NCBI RefSeq assembly: GCF_049994355.1
Contig: NZ_CP188257.1
Span: forward strand, 2,108,001-2,172,000
From: Angustibacter sp049994355
Lineage (GTDB): Bacteria; Actinomycetota; Actinomycetes; Actinomycetales; Angustibacteraceae
DNA: 64,000 nucleotides
Direction: 5' to 3'
Shown here piece by piece: positions 31,731 to 40,726 of the stretch. The position numbers and the translations under genes are program-made. The notes beneath the pieces were generated by a model. That model saw only the letters and a program-made list of their open reading frames with translations. It was not told the DNA's origin and searched no databases. Within the stretch, counting starts at the first letter, position 1, and each line of letters begins with the position of its first letter.

Positions 31731-32093
31731 GTGAAACTCACCGACCTGCTGATCTTCGCCTTGCCGGTGATCCTGCTGGTGTTCCTCTTCCAGTCGCAGC
31801 GCAAGCGCCAGCGGACCTTCTCCAATCTCCAGGACCAGCTCGCCGTCGGCCAGGAGGTGCTCACCACGGCCGGGCTGTACGGCCGGATCGTGACCCTGGA
31901 CGAGCGCGTCGTCGTGCTGGAGACGGGGCCAGGCCAGACCGTTCGCTGGGACCGCCGCGCGATCGCGAGCGTTGTCCCGGACTCCTCGGCGAACACCACA
32001 CTGATCGTCCCCGACAGCCTGGCGGACGACGTCCCGCCGGCACCCAAGCCCCCTGCTGACCCGGCGTCCGACGCCCAGAACGACGAGAAGTGA
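31731..32093 (+). CDS. yajC: Preprotein translocase subunit YajC
   Basis: A 120-residue protein with one N-terminal helix (LLIFALPVILLVFLFQS), QRKRQRTFSNLQDQLAVGQEVLTTAGLYGRI (the YajC domain) and an acidic, Pro-rich C-terminal tail. It is an accessory of the SecDF complex and lies 9 nt before secD. The GTG start has only a distant GGAAGGA as a ribosome site. Confidence 0.93.
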   Translation: MKLTDLLIFALPVILLVFLFQSQRKRQRTFSNLQDQLAVGQEVLTTAGLYGRIVTLDERVVVLETGPGQTVRWDRRAIASVVPDSSANTTLIVPDSLADDVPPAPKPPADPASDAQNDEK

Positions 32094-32102
32094 GCGCCTG
32101 AC

Positions 32103-33866
32103 GTGGCTGGACCCAAGAAGCGACACGGCAGCGCCCGTCGCCCCCTGCTGGCCCTGGTCGGGCTCATCCTGGTCCTGGGCGGCATCATCGCCGCCCAGGT
32201 CAAGTTCGCCGACGGCCAGTGGACCCCTCAGCTCGGCCTTGACCTCGAGGGCGGCACCCAGATCGTCCTGACGCCGGTGATCGCCGGCGGCGGCAAGGTC
32301 GACGCTGCGACCCTGCAGCAGTCGGTCGACATCATCCGTGCCCGCATCGACGGCTCGGGCGTCAGCGAAGCCGAGATCACCACTGAGGGCGGCCGCAATA
32401 TCATCGTCGCGGTCCCCGGCAAGGTGAGCGAGGCGCAGCGCAAGCTGATCACCCAGTCCTCGCAGCTGCGCTTCCGCCCGGTCCTGGCCGTCGCTCCGGC
32501 CACGACCACGCCCACGCCGACGTCCACGTCCACCCCGAGCGGCACCGCGACGGGTACGGCAACCCCCTCGGTGACGCCGTCGGCGACGGCCAGCGCGACG
32601 CCGAGCAGCCAGCAGGCCGGCGTGCCTCAGGCTCTGCTCAAGTCGGGCAGCACTGCGACGCCGAGCGCCACCCCGTCCCCGGCAGCCACCCCGGCGCCCA
32701 CCCCGACCAGCCCGAGCGACCTGAACCAGATCACTCCCGAGATCGAGGCGCAGTTCGAGGCACTCGACTGCACCGACACCACGAAGCTGCAGGGCGGCAC
32801 GGACGACCCGAAGAAGCCGCTGGTGACGTGCAGCATCGACCACGACGCGAAGTACATCCTCGGTCCGGTCGAGGTCGACGGTAGCGACATCAAGAGCGCC
32901 AGCGCCGGCCTGAAGCAGCTGCAGGGTGGCGGCACCTCCACCGAGTGGGAGGTCCAGCTGGCCTTCACCAATGAGGGGACCAAGAAGTTCGCCGAGACCA
33001 CCACGCGGCTGTACACCCTGCCGCCGCCGCAGAACCAGTTCGGCATCGTGCTGGACGGTCTGGTCATCTCGGCGCCCAGCGCCAACGAGCCGATCACCGG
33101 CGGTACGGCGTCGATCACCGGCAACTTCACCCAGAAGTCGGCGCTCGAGCTCTCCAACCAGCTCAAGTACGGTGCGTTGCCGCTGTCCTTCACCAAGCAG
33201 ACCGAGGAGCAGATCAGCCCGCTGCTCGGCAGCGAGCAGCTCAAGCGTGGCCTGCTGGCCGGCGTGATCGGTCTGCTGCTGGTCGTGCTCTACTCGCTGC
33301 TGCAGTACCGCGCGCTGGGCTTCGTCACGGTGGCGTCGCTGGGGATCGCGGGACTGCTCACCTACGAGATGGTCGTGCTCCTCGGCAACTCCGCCGGGTT
33401 GCGCCTGACCCTCGCCGGCATCACCGGCCTCATCGTGTCCATCGGTGTCACCGCCGACTCGTTCATCGTCTACTTCGAACGCGTCCGGGACGAGGTACGT
33501 GAGGGGCGCACCCTGCGCTCGGCCGTCGACACCGGGTGGAAGCGGGCGCGGCGGACGATCCTGGCCGCCGACTCGATCAACTTCCTGGCCGCCGTCGTGC
33601 TGTACGTCCTGGCCGCCGGCGGGGTGCGCGGCTTCGCGTACACCCTGGGTCTGGCCACGATCATCGACGTCGTGGTGGTGATCCTCTTCACCCACCCGCT
33701 GCTCACCGTGCTGGCCCGTACCAAGTTCTTCGGCCAGGGCCACCGCTGGTCCGGCCTCGACCCGAACCGGCTGGGTAGTGGGACGGCCATCGGCGTCAAG
33801 GCCAACCTCGGCACCATCGCCTCGCGCCGCGCAGCCGCCGCCGCCACGACCTCCCGGGACGCCTGA
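32103..33866 (+). CDS. secD: Protein translocase subunit SecD
   Basis: A 587-residue RND-type translocase subunit. Conserved GLDLEGGTQIVL begins the P1 domain; the C-terminal six-helix half contains the RND helices (ALGFVTVASLGIAGLLTYE, GLIVSIGVTADSFIVYFERVRDE) with the Asp expected for proton coupling. An unusual Thr/Pro/Ser/Ala-rich insert of about 75 residues (about 131-205) interrupts P1. It works with SecF to complete export using the proton motive force. The stop overlaps secF by one base (TGATG). Confidence 0.95.
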   Translation: MAGPKKRHGSARRPLLALVGLILVLGGIIAAQVKFADGQWTPQLGLDLEGGTQIVLTPVIAGGGKVDAATLQQSVDIIRARIDGSGVSEAEITTEGGRNIIVAVPGKVSEAQRKLITQSSQLRFRPVLAVAPATTTPTPTSTSTPSGTATGTATPSVTPSATASATPSSQQAGVPQALLKSGSTATPSATPSPAATPAPTPTSPSDLNQITPEIEAQFEALDCTDTTKLQGGTDDPKKPLVTCSIDHDAKYILGPVEVDGSDIKSASAGLKQLQGGGTSTEWEVQLAFTNEGTKKFAETTTRLYTLPPPQNQFGIVLDGLVISAPSANEPITGGTASITGNFTQKSALELSNQLKYGALPLSFTKQTEEQISPLLGSEQLKRGLLAGVIGLLLVVLYSLLQYRALGFVTVASLGIAGLLTYEMVVLLGNSAGLRLTLAGITGLIVSIGVTADSFIVYFERVRDEVREGRTLRSAVDTGWKRARRTILAADSINFLAAVVLYVLAAGGVRGFAYTLGLATIIDVVVVILFTHPLLTVLARTKFFGQGHRWSGLDPNRLGSGTAIGVKANLGTIASRRAAAAATTSRDA

Positions 33867-35059
33867 TGCCCAGCTTCGCCAACTTCGGCAACCAGCTCTA
33901 CACCGGCGAGCGGTCCTTCGAGATCGTCCGCAAGCAGAAGGTCTGGTACATCGTCTCCGCCCTGCTGCTGATCGTCTCGACGGTCGCGCTGTTCACCCGG
34001 GGCCTGACCCTCGGCCTGGAGTTCACCGGCGGTACGGAGTTCCGCGTCGTCTCGGTGCAGACCACCGACGACATCCCCGGCGTCGACGCGGTGAACAGCG
34101 TCGTGCCCGGGGCCAACGCCAACGTGACCAAGGTCGGCACGAACTCGATGCGCGTCCAGACGGACGAGCTCACCGACGACCAGGCGGACGCCGTCGGGGC
34201 CGCCCTCGCGAAGGCCTACGGCGTCTCCCAGTCGGACAACGTCACCGTCTCCTCGGTCGGCCCGTCGTGGGGGGAGACCGTCTCGAAGAAGGCGCTGCAG
34301 GGTCTGCTCGTCTTCCTGCTGCTGGTCGCCCTCGTCATCTCGGCGTACTTCCGCACCTGGAAGATGGCGGCGGCCGCGATCATCGCGCTGCTGCACGACC
34401 TCTTCATCACCGTCGGCATCTACGCGCTGGTCGGGTTCGAGGTCACCCCTGCGACTGTGATCGGCTTCCTGACCATCCTCGGGTACTCGCTCTACGACAC
34501 CGTCGTCGTGTTCGACAAGGTGCGCGAGAACACCGACCACCTCACCACGCAGACCAAGCGCACCTACTCCGAGGCCGCGAACCTCGCGCTCAACCAGACG
34601 CTGGTCCGCTCCATCAACACCTCGGTGGTGGCGCTGCTGCCGATCGCATCCATCCTGTTCATCGGTGCGTTCGTGCTCGGTGCCGGGACGCTGAAGGACC
34701 TGTCGCTGGCACTGTTCGTGGGCGTCGCCATCGGCACCTACTCCTCGATCTTCATCGCCACGCCCGTGCTCGCCGACCTGCGCGAGCGCGAGCCGGAGAT
34801 GGCCGCCCTGCGCAAGCGGGTGCTCGGCCGCCGCTCGGACGCCGCGGCCGCAGCGCCGGGTCGGGCCGCTCGAGGGGCCTCGACCAGCGGGTCGGCAGGC
34901 ACCTCGACCGCCGTCCTCGATCGGGACAGGACGCAGGCCGACGATGCGGCTGAGGTCGCTGGCGGGGTCTCCGACGACCCGGCCACGTCCGGTGGCGCCC
35001 GCCCGCGCCAGACGGGTCCGCGCAACCAGCCGAAGCGGAAGAACAACCGACGCAAGTGA
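33866..35059 (+). CDS. secF: Protein translocase subunit SecF
   Basis: A 397-residue partner of SecD with LGLEFTGGTEFRVVS, an RND helix VIGFLTILGYSLYDTVVVFDKVREN, and TLVRSINTSVVALLPI. A C-terminal cytoplasmic tail beyond the membrane domain is Ala/Arg-rich and ends in basic NQPKRKNNRRK. Its stop overlaps apt as GTGA. Confidence 0.95.
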   Translation: MPSFANFGNQLYTGERSFEIVRKQKVWYIVSALLLIVSTVALFTRGLTLGLEFTGGTEFRVVSVQTTDDIPGVDAVNSVVPGANANVTKVGTNSMRVQTDELTDDQADAVGAALAKAYGVSQSDNVTVSSVGPSWGETVSKKALQGLLVFLLLVALVISAYFRTWKMAAAAIIALLHDLFITVGIYALVGFEVTPATVIGFLTILGYSLYDTVVVFDKVRENTDHLTTQTKRTYSEAANLALNQTLVRSINTSVVALLPIASILFIGAFVLGAGTLKDLSLALFVGVAIGTYSSIFIATPVLADLREREPEMAALRKRVLGRRSDAAAAAPGRAARGASTSGSAGTSTAVLDRDRTQADDAAEVAGGVSDDPATSGGARPRQTGPRNQPKRKNNRRK

Positions 35060-35589
35060 GCGCTGACGGCTCGGTCGCGGACCTGCTGTCCCGGCACGTC
35101 CGGGACGTGCCGGACTTCCCGACCCCAGGCGTGGTGTTCAAGGACATCGCGCCGCTGCTCGCGGACGGTCCGGCCTTCGCGGCCGTCATCGCCGACCTGG
35201 CGGACCGGTACCGGGGTCGGGTGGACGCGGTCGTGGGTATCGAGGCCCGCGGCTTCGTGCTCGCCGCGCCGGTCGCCGTCGCCCTCGGGGTGGGCTTCGT
35301 CCCCGTCCGCAAGGCCGGCAAGCTCCCCGGCCCGGTCTGGGGCGCCGAGTACGACCTCGAGTACGGCAGCGCGACCATCGAGGTGCAGCAGGACGCCTTC
35401 GGAAGCGGACGTCGGGTGCTGGTGCTGGACGACGTCCTGGCCACCGGGGGTACGGCTGAGGCGACCTGTGAGCTGGTCGAGCGGGCCGGGGCCGAGGTGG
35501 TCGAGGTGGCCGTACTGATGGAGCTGTCGTTCCTGCGCGGTCGAGACCGGCTTCCGGGCCGCACGCTGCACCCGCTGCTGACCATCTGA
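35056..35589 (+). CDS. apt: Adenine phosphoribosyltransferase
   Basis: A 177-residue type I phosphoribosyltransferase. The PRPP-binding loop is VLVLDDVLATGG (121-132), with FPTPGVVFKDI and GIEARGFVLAAPVA upstream. It salvages adenine to AMP. It is placed between secF and rel as in other actinobacteria and is coupled to secF by overlapping codons. Confidence 0.95.
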   Translation: MSADGSVADLLSRHVRDVPDFPTPGVVFKDIAPLLADGPAFAAVIADLADRYRGRVDAVVGIEARGFVLAAPVAVALGVGFVPVRKAGKLPGPVWGAEYDLEYGSATIEVQQDAFGSGRRVLVLDDVLATGGTAEATCELVERAGAEVVEVAVLMELSFLRGRDRLPGRTLHPLLTI

Positions 35590-35655
35590 GCGGGCCGACG
35601 GGTGCCGTTGTCCACAGGCTGACGGCGGCATACCTGAACGGGCTCCGCGGTTCCG

Positions 35656-35661
35656 TAGACT
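35656..35661 (+). promoter_or_regulatory. -10 hexamer TAGACT for rel
   Basis: TAGACT would give a leader of about 37 nt containing a small GC hairpin (about 35673-35686) and the GAGGAGG ribosome site. Confidence 0.45.
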
Positions 35662-35704
35662 GAAGACTCCGGGGGCCCACCCGGGCCGACAGCGAGGAGG
35701 TCCC

Positions 35705-38119
35705 GTGTCCGACCCCACGCGCACCGCAACGAGTGCCAGCAGCTCCGCGGACGACGAGTCCGCGCGGGGTTCTGCCGCGCCCGCTGGGGGGCCGACCGGG
35801 TCGGTCGACGCGGGCACCGAGGACGAGACGTTCCACACGGGTTCGATCCCGACGTCCAGCAGGGTCCGGGCGCGCCTGCACCGGCTCGGCGGTCAGCGCT
35901 CGGCGAGCAGCCCGGTGCTCGAGCCGCTGCTGCGCGCCGTCCGCTCCACCCACCCCAAGGCCGACGTCAGCGTCATCGAGCGGGCGTACGCGGTGGCCGA
36001 GCTGGCTCACCGCGGCCAGCAGCGCAACAGCGGCGACCCCTACATCACGCACCCGCTGGCGGTCGCCACCATCCTCGCCGAGCTCGGGATGACCGAGGGA
36101 ACGCTGGCTGCTGCCCTGCTGCACGACACGGTGGAGGACACCGACTACACGCTGGATACGCTGCGCGCCGACTTCGGCGACGAGGTCGCCATGCTGGTGG
36201 ACGGGGTGACCAAGCTCGACAAGGTCACCTACGGCGAGGCCGCCCAGGCCGAGACCGTGCGCAAGATGGTCGTCGCGATGGCGCGCGACATCCGGGTGCT
36301 GGTGATCAAGCTGGCCGACCGGCTGCACAACGCGCGCACCTGGCGCTACGTGTCGGTGGAGTCCGCGCAGCGCAAGGCCCGCGAGACGCTCGAGATCTAC
36401 GCGCCGCTGGCCCACCGGCTGGGTATGAACACGATCAAGTGGGAGCTCGAGGACCTCAGCTTCGCCACGCTCTACCCCAAGGTGTACGACGAGATCGTCC
36501 GGCTGGTCAGCGAGCGCGCCCCCGCCCGCGAGGAGTACCTCGCCAAGGTGCGCGAGCAGGTCACCGCCGACCTGCGCGGCGCCAAGCTGAAGGCGACGGT
36601 CACCGGCCGGCCCAAGCACTACTACTCGATCTACCAGAAGATGATCGTCCGAGGCCGCGACTTCGAGGACATCTACGACCTGGTCGGGGTGCGCGTCCTG
36701 GTGGAGTCCGTGCGGGACTGCTACGCCGCGCTGGGCGCGCTGCACGCGCGGTGGAACCCGGTCCCGGGCCGGTTCAAGGACTACATCGCGATGCCCAAGT
36801 TCAACATGTACCAGTCGTTGCACACGACGGTGATCGGGCCTAGCGGCAAGCCGGTCGAGATCCAGATCCGGACGTTCACCATGCACCGCCGGGCCGAGTT
36901 CGGCGTCGCCGCGCACTGGAAGTACAAGGAGCAGCCGTCGGCCAGCACCCCGGCTGAGGTAGAGGCCGGCGCGACCGACATGGCTTGGCTGCGCCAGCTG
37001 TTGGACTGGCAGCGGGAGACGTCGGATCCCGGGGAGTTCCTGGACTCGCTGCGGTTCGAGATCAACGCCCGCGAGGTGTACGTGTTCACGCCCAAGGGCG
37101 ACGTCGTCGCGCTGCCCGCCGGCGCGACCCCGGTCGACTTCGCCTACGCGGTGCACACCGAGGTCGGCCATCGCACGATCGGTGGCCGGGTGAACGGCCG
37201 GCTGGTCCCGTTGGAGTCGACGCTGGAGAACGGCGACGTCGTGGAGGTGCTGACCTCCAAGGCGGCCACCGCCGGACCGAGCCGGGACTGGCTGGCGTTC
37301 GTCAAGAGCCCGCGGGCCCGCAACAAGATCCGGCAGTGGTTCAGCAAGGAGCGTCGCGAAGAGGCGATCGACCGCGGCAAGGACGAGATCGCCAAGGTGA
37401 TGCGCAAGCAGCACCTGCCGTTGCAGCGCCTGATGTCCCACGAGTCGCTGCTCGCGATCGCGACCGAGCTGCGTTATCTCGACATCGACGCGCTGTACGC
37501 CGCGATCGGTGAGAGCCACGTCTCCGCGCAGAGCGTGGTTGCCAAGCTGGTGCAGTCGCTCGGCGGCGAGGAGGGCGCCAGCGAGGACCTCGCCGAGGCC
37601 ACGCTGCCCAGCAGGGTGTCCCGCCGCCCGCGCAGCGGCGACCCCGGGGTCGTGGTCAAGGGGGTCGACGACCTGTGGGTCAAGCTGGCCCGCTGCTGCA
37701 CGCCGGTGCCCGGTGACCCGATCATCGGCTTCGTCACGCGCGGCAGCGGTGTGTCCGTGCACCGCGCCGACTGCACCAACGTCTCGGGACTGCTGGCCGA
37801 GCCCGACCGCATCGTCGAGGTCGAGTGGGCGCCGTCATCCGCGACCGTCTTCCTGGTCCAGATCCAGGTCGAGGCGCTGGACCGCTCCCGTCTGCTGTCG
37901 GACGTGACGCGGGTGCTCTCCGACGCCCACGTCAACATCCTGTCGGCGAGCGTGCAGACCTCCCGCGACCGGGTCGCGATCTCCCGGTTCTCCTTCGAGA
38001 TGGGTGATCCGGGGCACCTCGGTCACGTGCTGAACGCCGTCCGGCGGGTCGACGGGGTGTTCGACGCCTACCGGCTCACCGGCGGACGACCTACTCCCAC
38101 GCAGGGTGTCGGCGCCTAG
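35705..38119 (+). CDS. rel: Bifunctional (p)ppGpp synthetase/hydrolase Rel
   Basis: An 804-residue RelA/SpoT protein. An unstructured Ser/Gly N-terminus precedes the HD hydrolase domain (ITHPLAVATIL, LLHDTVEDTDYTL with His-Asp at 140-141), then the synthetase (GRPKHYYSIYQKM, EDIYDLVGVRVLV), TGS (YVFTPKGDVVALPAGATPVDFAY), a zinc-finger-like CCTPVPGDPIIGFVTRG and a C-terminal ACT domain. An intact HD motif predicts hydrolase as well as synthetase activity, as for the single Rel of actinobacteria. It makes the stringent-response alarmone on stalled ribosomes. GTG 35705 follows GAGGAGG. Confidence 0.97.
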   Translation: MSDPTRTATSASSSADDESARGSAAPAGGPTGSVDAGTEDETFHTGSIPTSSRVRARLHRLGGQRSASSPVLEPLLRAVRSTHPKADVSVIERAYAVAELAHRGQQRNSGDPYITHPLAVATILAELGMTEGTLAAALLHDTVEDTDYTLDTLRADFGDEVAMLVDGVTKLDKVTYGEAAQAETVRKMVVAMARDIRVLVIKLADRLHNARTWRYVSVESAQRKARETLEIYAPLAHRLGMNTIKWELEDLSFATLYPKVYDEIVRLVSERAPAREEYLAKVREQVTADLRGAKLKATVTGRPKHYYSIYQKMIVRGRDFEDIYDLVGVRVLVESVRDCYAALGALHARWNPVPGRFKDYIAMPKFNMYQSLHTTVIGPSGKPVEIQIRTFTMHRRAEFGVAAHWKYKEQPSASTPAEVEAGATDMAWLRQLLDWQRETSDPGEFLDSLRFEINAREVYVFTPKGDVVALPAGATPVDFAYAVHTEVGHRTIGGRVNGRLVPLESTLENGDVVEVLTSKAATAGPSRDWLAFVKSPRARNKIRQWFSKERREEAIDRGKDEIAKVMRKQHLPLQRLMSHESLLAIATELRYLDIDALYAAIGESHVSAQSVVAKLVQSLGGEEGASEDLAEATLPSRVSRRPRSGDPGVVVKGVDDLWVKLARCCTPVPGDPIIGFVTRGSGVSVHRADCTNVSGLLAEPDRIVEVEWAPSSATVFLVQIQVEALDRSRLLSDVTRVLSDAHVNILSASVQTSRDRVAISRFSFEMGDPGHLGHVLNAVRRVDGVFDAYRLTGGRPTPTQGVGA

Positions 38120-38128
38120 CACCAACCA

Positions 38129-38165
38129 GCTGTTCGGGATCGCTGACCGGCTGTTCGGGATCGCT
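38129..38165. repeat. Direct repeat between convergent rel and DUF349 gene
   Basis: GCTGTTCGGGATCGCT occurs at 38129-38144 and 38150-38165, spaced 21 bp start to start. The second copy touches the DUF349 stop. No stem suited to termination is formed. Confidence 0.75.
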
Positions 38166-39811
38166 CAGTCGCCGAAGTCCGAGAGTGCCTGACGGGCCTG
38201 CGCCAGCCACTGCTCGCGGGCCTCGAGGGAGGCCTCCAGATCCGCGACCCGGGATGCCTTGCCGGCCGTCCGGGCCTTGTCGATCTGCTCCCTGAGGTCG
38301 GCGATCGTCACCTCGAGCTGGTCTACGGCGCTCTGCGCGCGTGCCCGTGCCTCGGGGTTGGTGTTCTTCCAGCGGTCGTCCTCGGCCGACCGCACCGCCT
38401 GCTCCACAGCCCGCATCCGGCGCTCGATGCGGTCCATGTCAGTGCGCGGGACGTGGCCGGCGCCCTCCCACCGGTCCTGGATGTCGCGCAGCTTGGCCCG
38501 CGCCGTGGTCAGGTCGGTGACCGGCACCAGCTGCTCGGCCTCGGCCAGCAGCTTCTCCTTCAGTTCCAGGTTGGCACCATGCTCGGCGTCCTGCTCGGCC
38601 TGGACGGCGTGCCGGGCGGTGAAGAACGCGTCCTGGGCGCCGCTGAACCGGCTCCACAGCTCGTCGTCGTCCTTGCGTGCGGCGCGTCCGGCCGCCCGCC
38701 AGCGGTCCATCAGCCGCTTGAACGCGGCCGCAGTCGGCCCCCAGTCCGTGGACGACTGCAGGTCCTCGGCCTCCTTGACCAGGGCCTCCTTCTCCGCACG
38801 TGCCTCCTCGTGCTGCTCGTCGAGGTGGGCGAAGTGCTGGCGACGCTTGCGGTCGAAGGCGGTCCGGGCGTGGCTGAACCGCTTCCAGAGCTCGTCCTCG
38901 GACTTGCGGTCCAGCCGCACGAGCGGAGCCTCGCCTCCGGGGTGCGTCGCGGGGTGGCCGGCGGAGTGGGTGGCGGAGTGGCCAGCCGGGTGGCTCGCGC
39001 CACGACCGGCCGCCTTCTGTTCGGCCCGCCAGGTCTCGAACAGCTGCTTCATCCGCAGCCCGTCCGCGCGCCATTGGGTGCGCTCGGCCGGCACGGCCGC
39101 GATCGCCTCCGCCTCCTCGACGAGCGCGGTGCGCCGGGCGCGCGCCTCGTCGCGGGCTGCCGTGCGAGCCTGCTCGTCGTGCTCGCGACGGGCTGCGACC
39201 GCGGGCGCCAGCGCCTCGATCCGGGCCTCCAGTGCCACCAGGTCACCGACACCATGCGCATCGGCCGCTGCCTCGCGCAGCTTGGCCACGCCGGCCTCGA
39301 TCTCGGCGGCGGGAACGTCAGCCGTGGCCAGCCGCTGCTCGAACAGCTCGACCTGCGCCACGATCTCGTCGTACTTGCGCCCGTAGTAGGCCAGTGCCTC
39401 GTCGGGGGTCGCACCCGGGTACGAGCCGACCTCGCGCTCGCCGTCCGTGGTGCGCACGAACACGGTGCCGTCCTCGGCCACGCGCCCGAACTGCGTCGGG
39501 TCGGACGACGGCACCGGCGCACTCGCCGGGACGGCCTGGGTCGGCGGGTGCGGGCGCGGAGCCGCTGGCTTGGGCACGGCTGGCTTGGGCACGGCGGGTG
39601 TGGGCACGGCGGGTGTGGGCACGGCGGGTGTGGGCACGGCGGGTGCGGGCACGGCGGGTGTGGGCGCGGCGGGTGTGGGCGCGGCGGGTGGTGGCTCTTC
39701 GGTTGTCGGCTGTTCGGTTGTCGGCTGCTCGTCCGGCTGCTCGACTGGCTGCTCGACTGGCTGCTCGACTGGTTCGGGTGCCGGCTGGGCCGGTATCTGC
39801 TCGTCGCTCAC
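38165..39811 (-). CDS. DUF349 domain protein with repetitive Pro/Ala N-terminus
   Basis: A 548-residue protein. Residues 1-95 are low complexity: PVEQ units, PTTEQ units and a VPTPA-type pentapeptide array. The remainder consists of helical DUF349 repeats, recognisable by recurrent W-x-R/F motifs (LWKRFSHARTAFDRKRRQHF, LWSRFSGAQDAFFTARHAV) and coiled-coil stretches. DUF349 proteins are implicated in ribosome-associated or DNA-related roles in some bacteria, but the biochemical role here is unknown. GTG 39811 overlaps the cyclophilin stop as GTGA, so the two are co-translated. Confidence 0.85.
   Translation of the reverse strand: MSDEQIPAQPAPEPVEQPVEQPVEQPDEQPTTEQPTTEEPPPAAPTPAAPTPAVPAPAVPTPAVPTPAVPTPAVPKPAVPKPAAPRPHPPTQAVPASAPVPSSDPTQFGRVAEDGTVFVRTTDGEREVGSYPGATPDEALAYYGRKYDEIVAQVELFEQRLATADVPAAEIEAGVAKLREAAADAHGVGDLVALEARIEALAPAVAARREHDEQARTAARDEARARRTALVEEAEAIAAVPAERTQWRADGLRMKQLFETWRAEQKAAGRGASHPAGHSATHSAGHPATHPGGEAPLVRLDRKSEDELWKRFSHARTAFDRKRRQHFAHLDEQHEEARAEKEALVKEAEDLQSSTDWGPTAAAFKRLMDRWRAAGRAARKDDDELWSRFSGAQDAFFTARHAVQAEQDAEHGANLELKEKLLAEAEQLVPVTDLTTARAKLRDIQDRWEGAGHVPRTDMDRIERRMRAVEQAVRSAEDDRWKNTNPEARARAQSAVDQLEVTIADLREQIDKARTAGKASRVADLEASLEAREQWLAQARQALSDFGD
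39580..39772 (-). repeat. Pentapeptide/tetrapeptide-coding tandem repeats in the DUF349 gene
   Basis: A 15-bp unit coding Val-Pro-Thr-Pro-Ala, in slightly varied copies, spans roughly 39580-39690. A 12-bp unit coding Pro-Val-Glu-Gln is repeated three times near 39737-39772. Both are multiples of three. Confidence 0.8.
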
Positions 39812-40596
39812 TGCTTCTCCACCGTGATGTTCTTGATGGTCACGGGCTCGGCGGGGGGACCGTCGCCCGTTCCGTTCGAGGTGCCCTTCGCGGCCACCTG
39901 CTGCAGGACGTCCAGCCCGTTGGTGACCTTGCCGAAGATCGAGTACCCGCCCGAGTCGGTGGGCAGCACGGTGTCCTTGTAGACCATGAAGAACTGGCTG
40001 CCGTTGCTGCCCGGATCACTGCCGCGAGCCATGGCCAGCGTGCCTGCGGGGTACTTGCCGTCCTCGGGCGCGTTCTCCATCCCGTACTGGTAGCCGGGAC
40101 CGCCGGTGCCCGTGCCGGTGGGATCGCCACACTGCAGCACGTAGATGCCCTCGGTGGTCAACCGGTGGCAGCTGGTGTCGTCGTAGTACCCGTCCTTGCT
40201 CAGAAAGATGAACGAGGACACCGTCTGCGGAGCCTTGTCGCCGTAGAGCTCCATCGTGATGTCGCCCGCGCTGGTCACCATCGTGGCGTTCCAGGTGGCG
40301 CCCTCGGCCAGCGACTTCGGCGGCGCGCTCGGGTAGGACTTGGCGGTCTTGGTCGGCGCCGACGCGGGGCCGCTGGCGTTGGCCGACGGCGACGACGTCG
40401 CACCGGTCGAGGAGCTGTTCGAGTCGTCCGGCAGCAGCTGGGTGAGCAGCACGACGCCGGCGGCGACCAGCAGCACGGCGACCACGGCGCCGATCACCTG
40501 CTGGTTGCGCTTCTTCTCGGCGGCGCGCTCGGCAAGCTTCTTCTGCCGCCGGGCATATCGACGCTTGGCTCGTTCGCGGTCGCGCTCGATCGGCAC
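39808..40596 (-). CDS. Membrane-anchored cyclophilin-type peptidyl-prolyl isomerase
   Basis: 262 residues. A strongly basic cytosolic N-terminus (RERAKRRYARRQKK) and one helix (VIGAVVAVLLVAAGVVLL) are followed by a Ser/Thr/Ala linker and a cyclophilin domain (TMELYGDKAPQTVSSFIFLS, GYYDDTSCHRLTTEG, LAMARGSDPGSNGSQFFMV, FGKVTNGLDVLQQVA). The active-site Arg of the FHR motif is kept as HRL. It is thus an exported, anchored foldase. GTG 40596 follows AGGAGGG. It lies next to the MBL hydrolase and hisS, as ppi does in mycobacteria. Confidence 0.92.
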   Translation of the reverse strand: MPIERDRERAKRRYARRQKKLAERAAEKKRNQQVIGAVVAVLLVAAGVVLLTQLLPDDSNSSSTGATSSPSANASGPASAPTKTAKSYPSAPPKSLAEGATWNATMVTSAGDITMELYGDKAPQTVSSFIFLSKDGYYDDTSCHRLTTEGIYVLQCGDPTGTGTGGPGYQYGMENAPEDGKYPAGTLAMARGSDPGSNGSQFFMVYKDTVLPTDSGGYSIFGKVTNGLDVLQQVAAKGTSNGTGDGPPAEPVTIKNITVEKQ

Positions 40597-40714
40597 GCCG
40601 GCCCTCCTGCTCTGTCCGGGTCGTCCTCAGGCTCCCTGAGGCGGTCAGTCTATGGATGTGCGACGGCTGGTCGACTCGCTGGCGGTCACGAAGCGGTCAC
40701 GAGCCCCCACTGGG

Positions 40715-40720
40715 TAGGCT
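40715..40720 (+). promoter_or_regulatory. -10 hexamer TAGGCT, leaderless start of MBL hydrolase
   Basis: TAGGCT ends 6 nt before GTG 40727, and there is no ribosome site. Confidence 0.5.
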
Positions 40721-40726
40721 CTCCCC

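Noticed and set aside
35186..37762. 858-codon minus-strand frame over rel and apt
   Set aside because: Antisense shadow; apt and rel are unambiguous.
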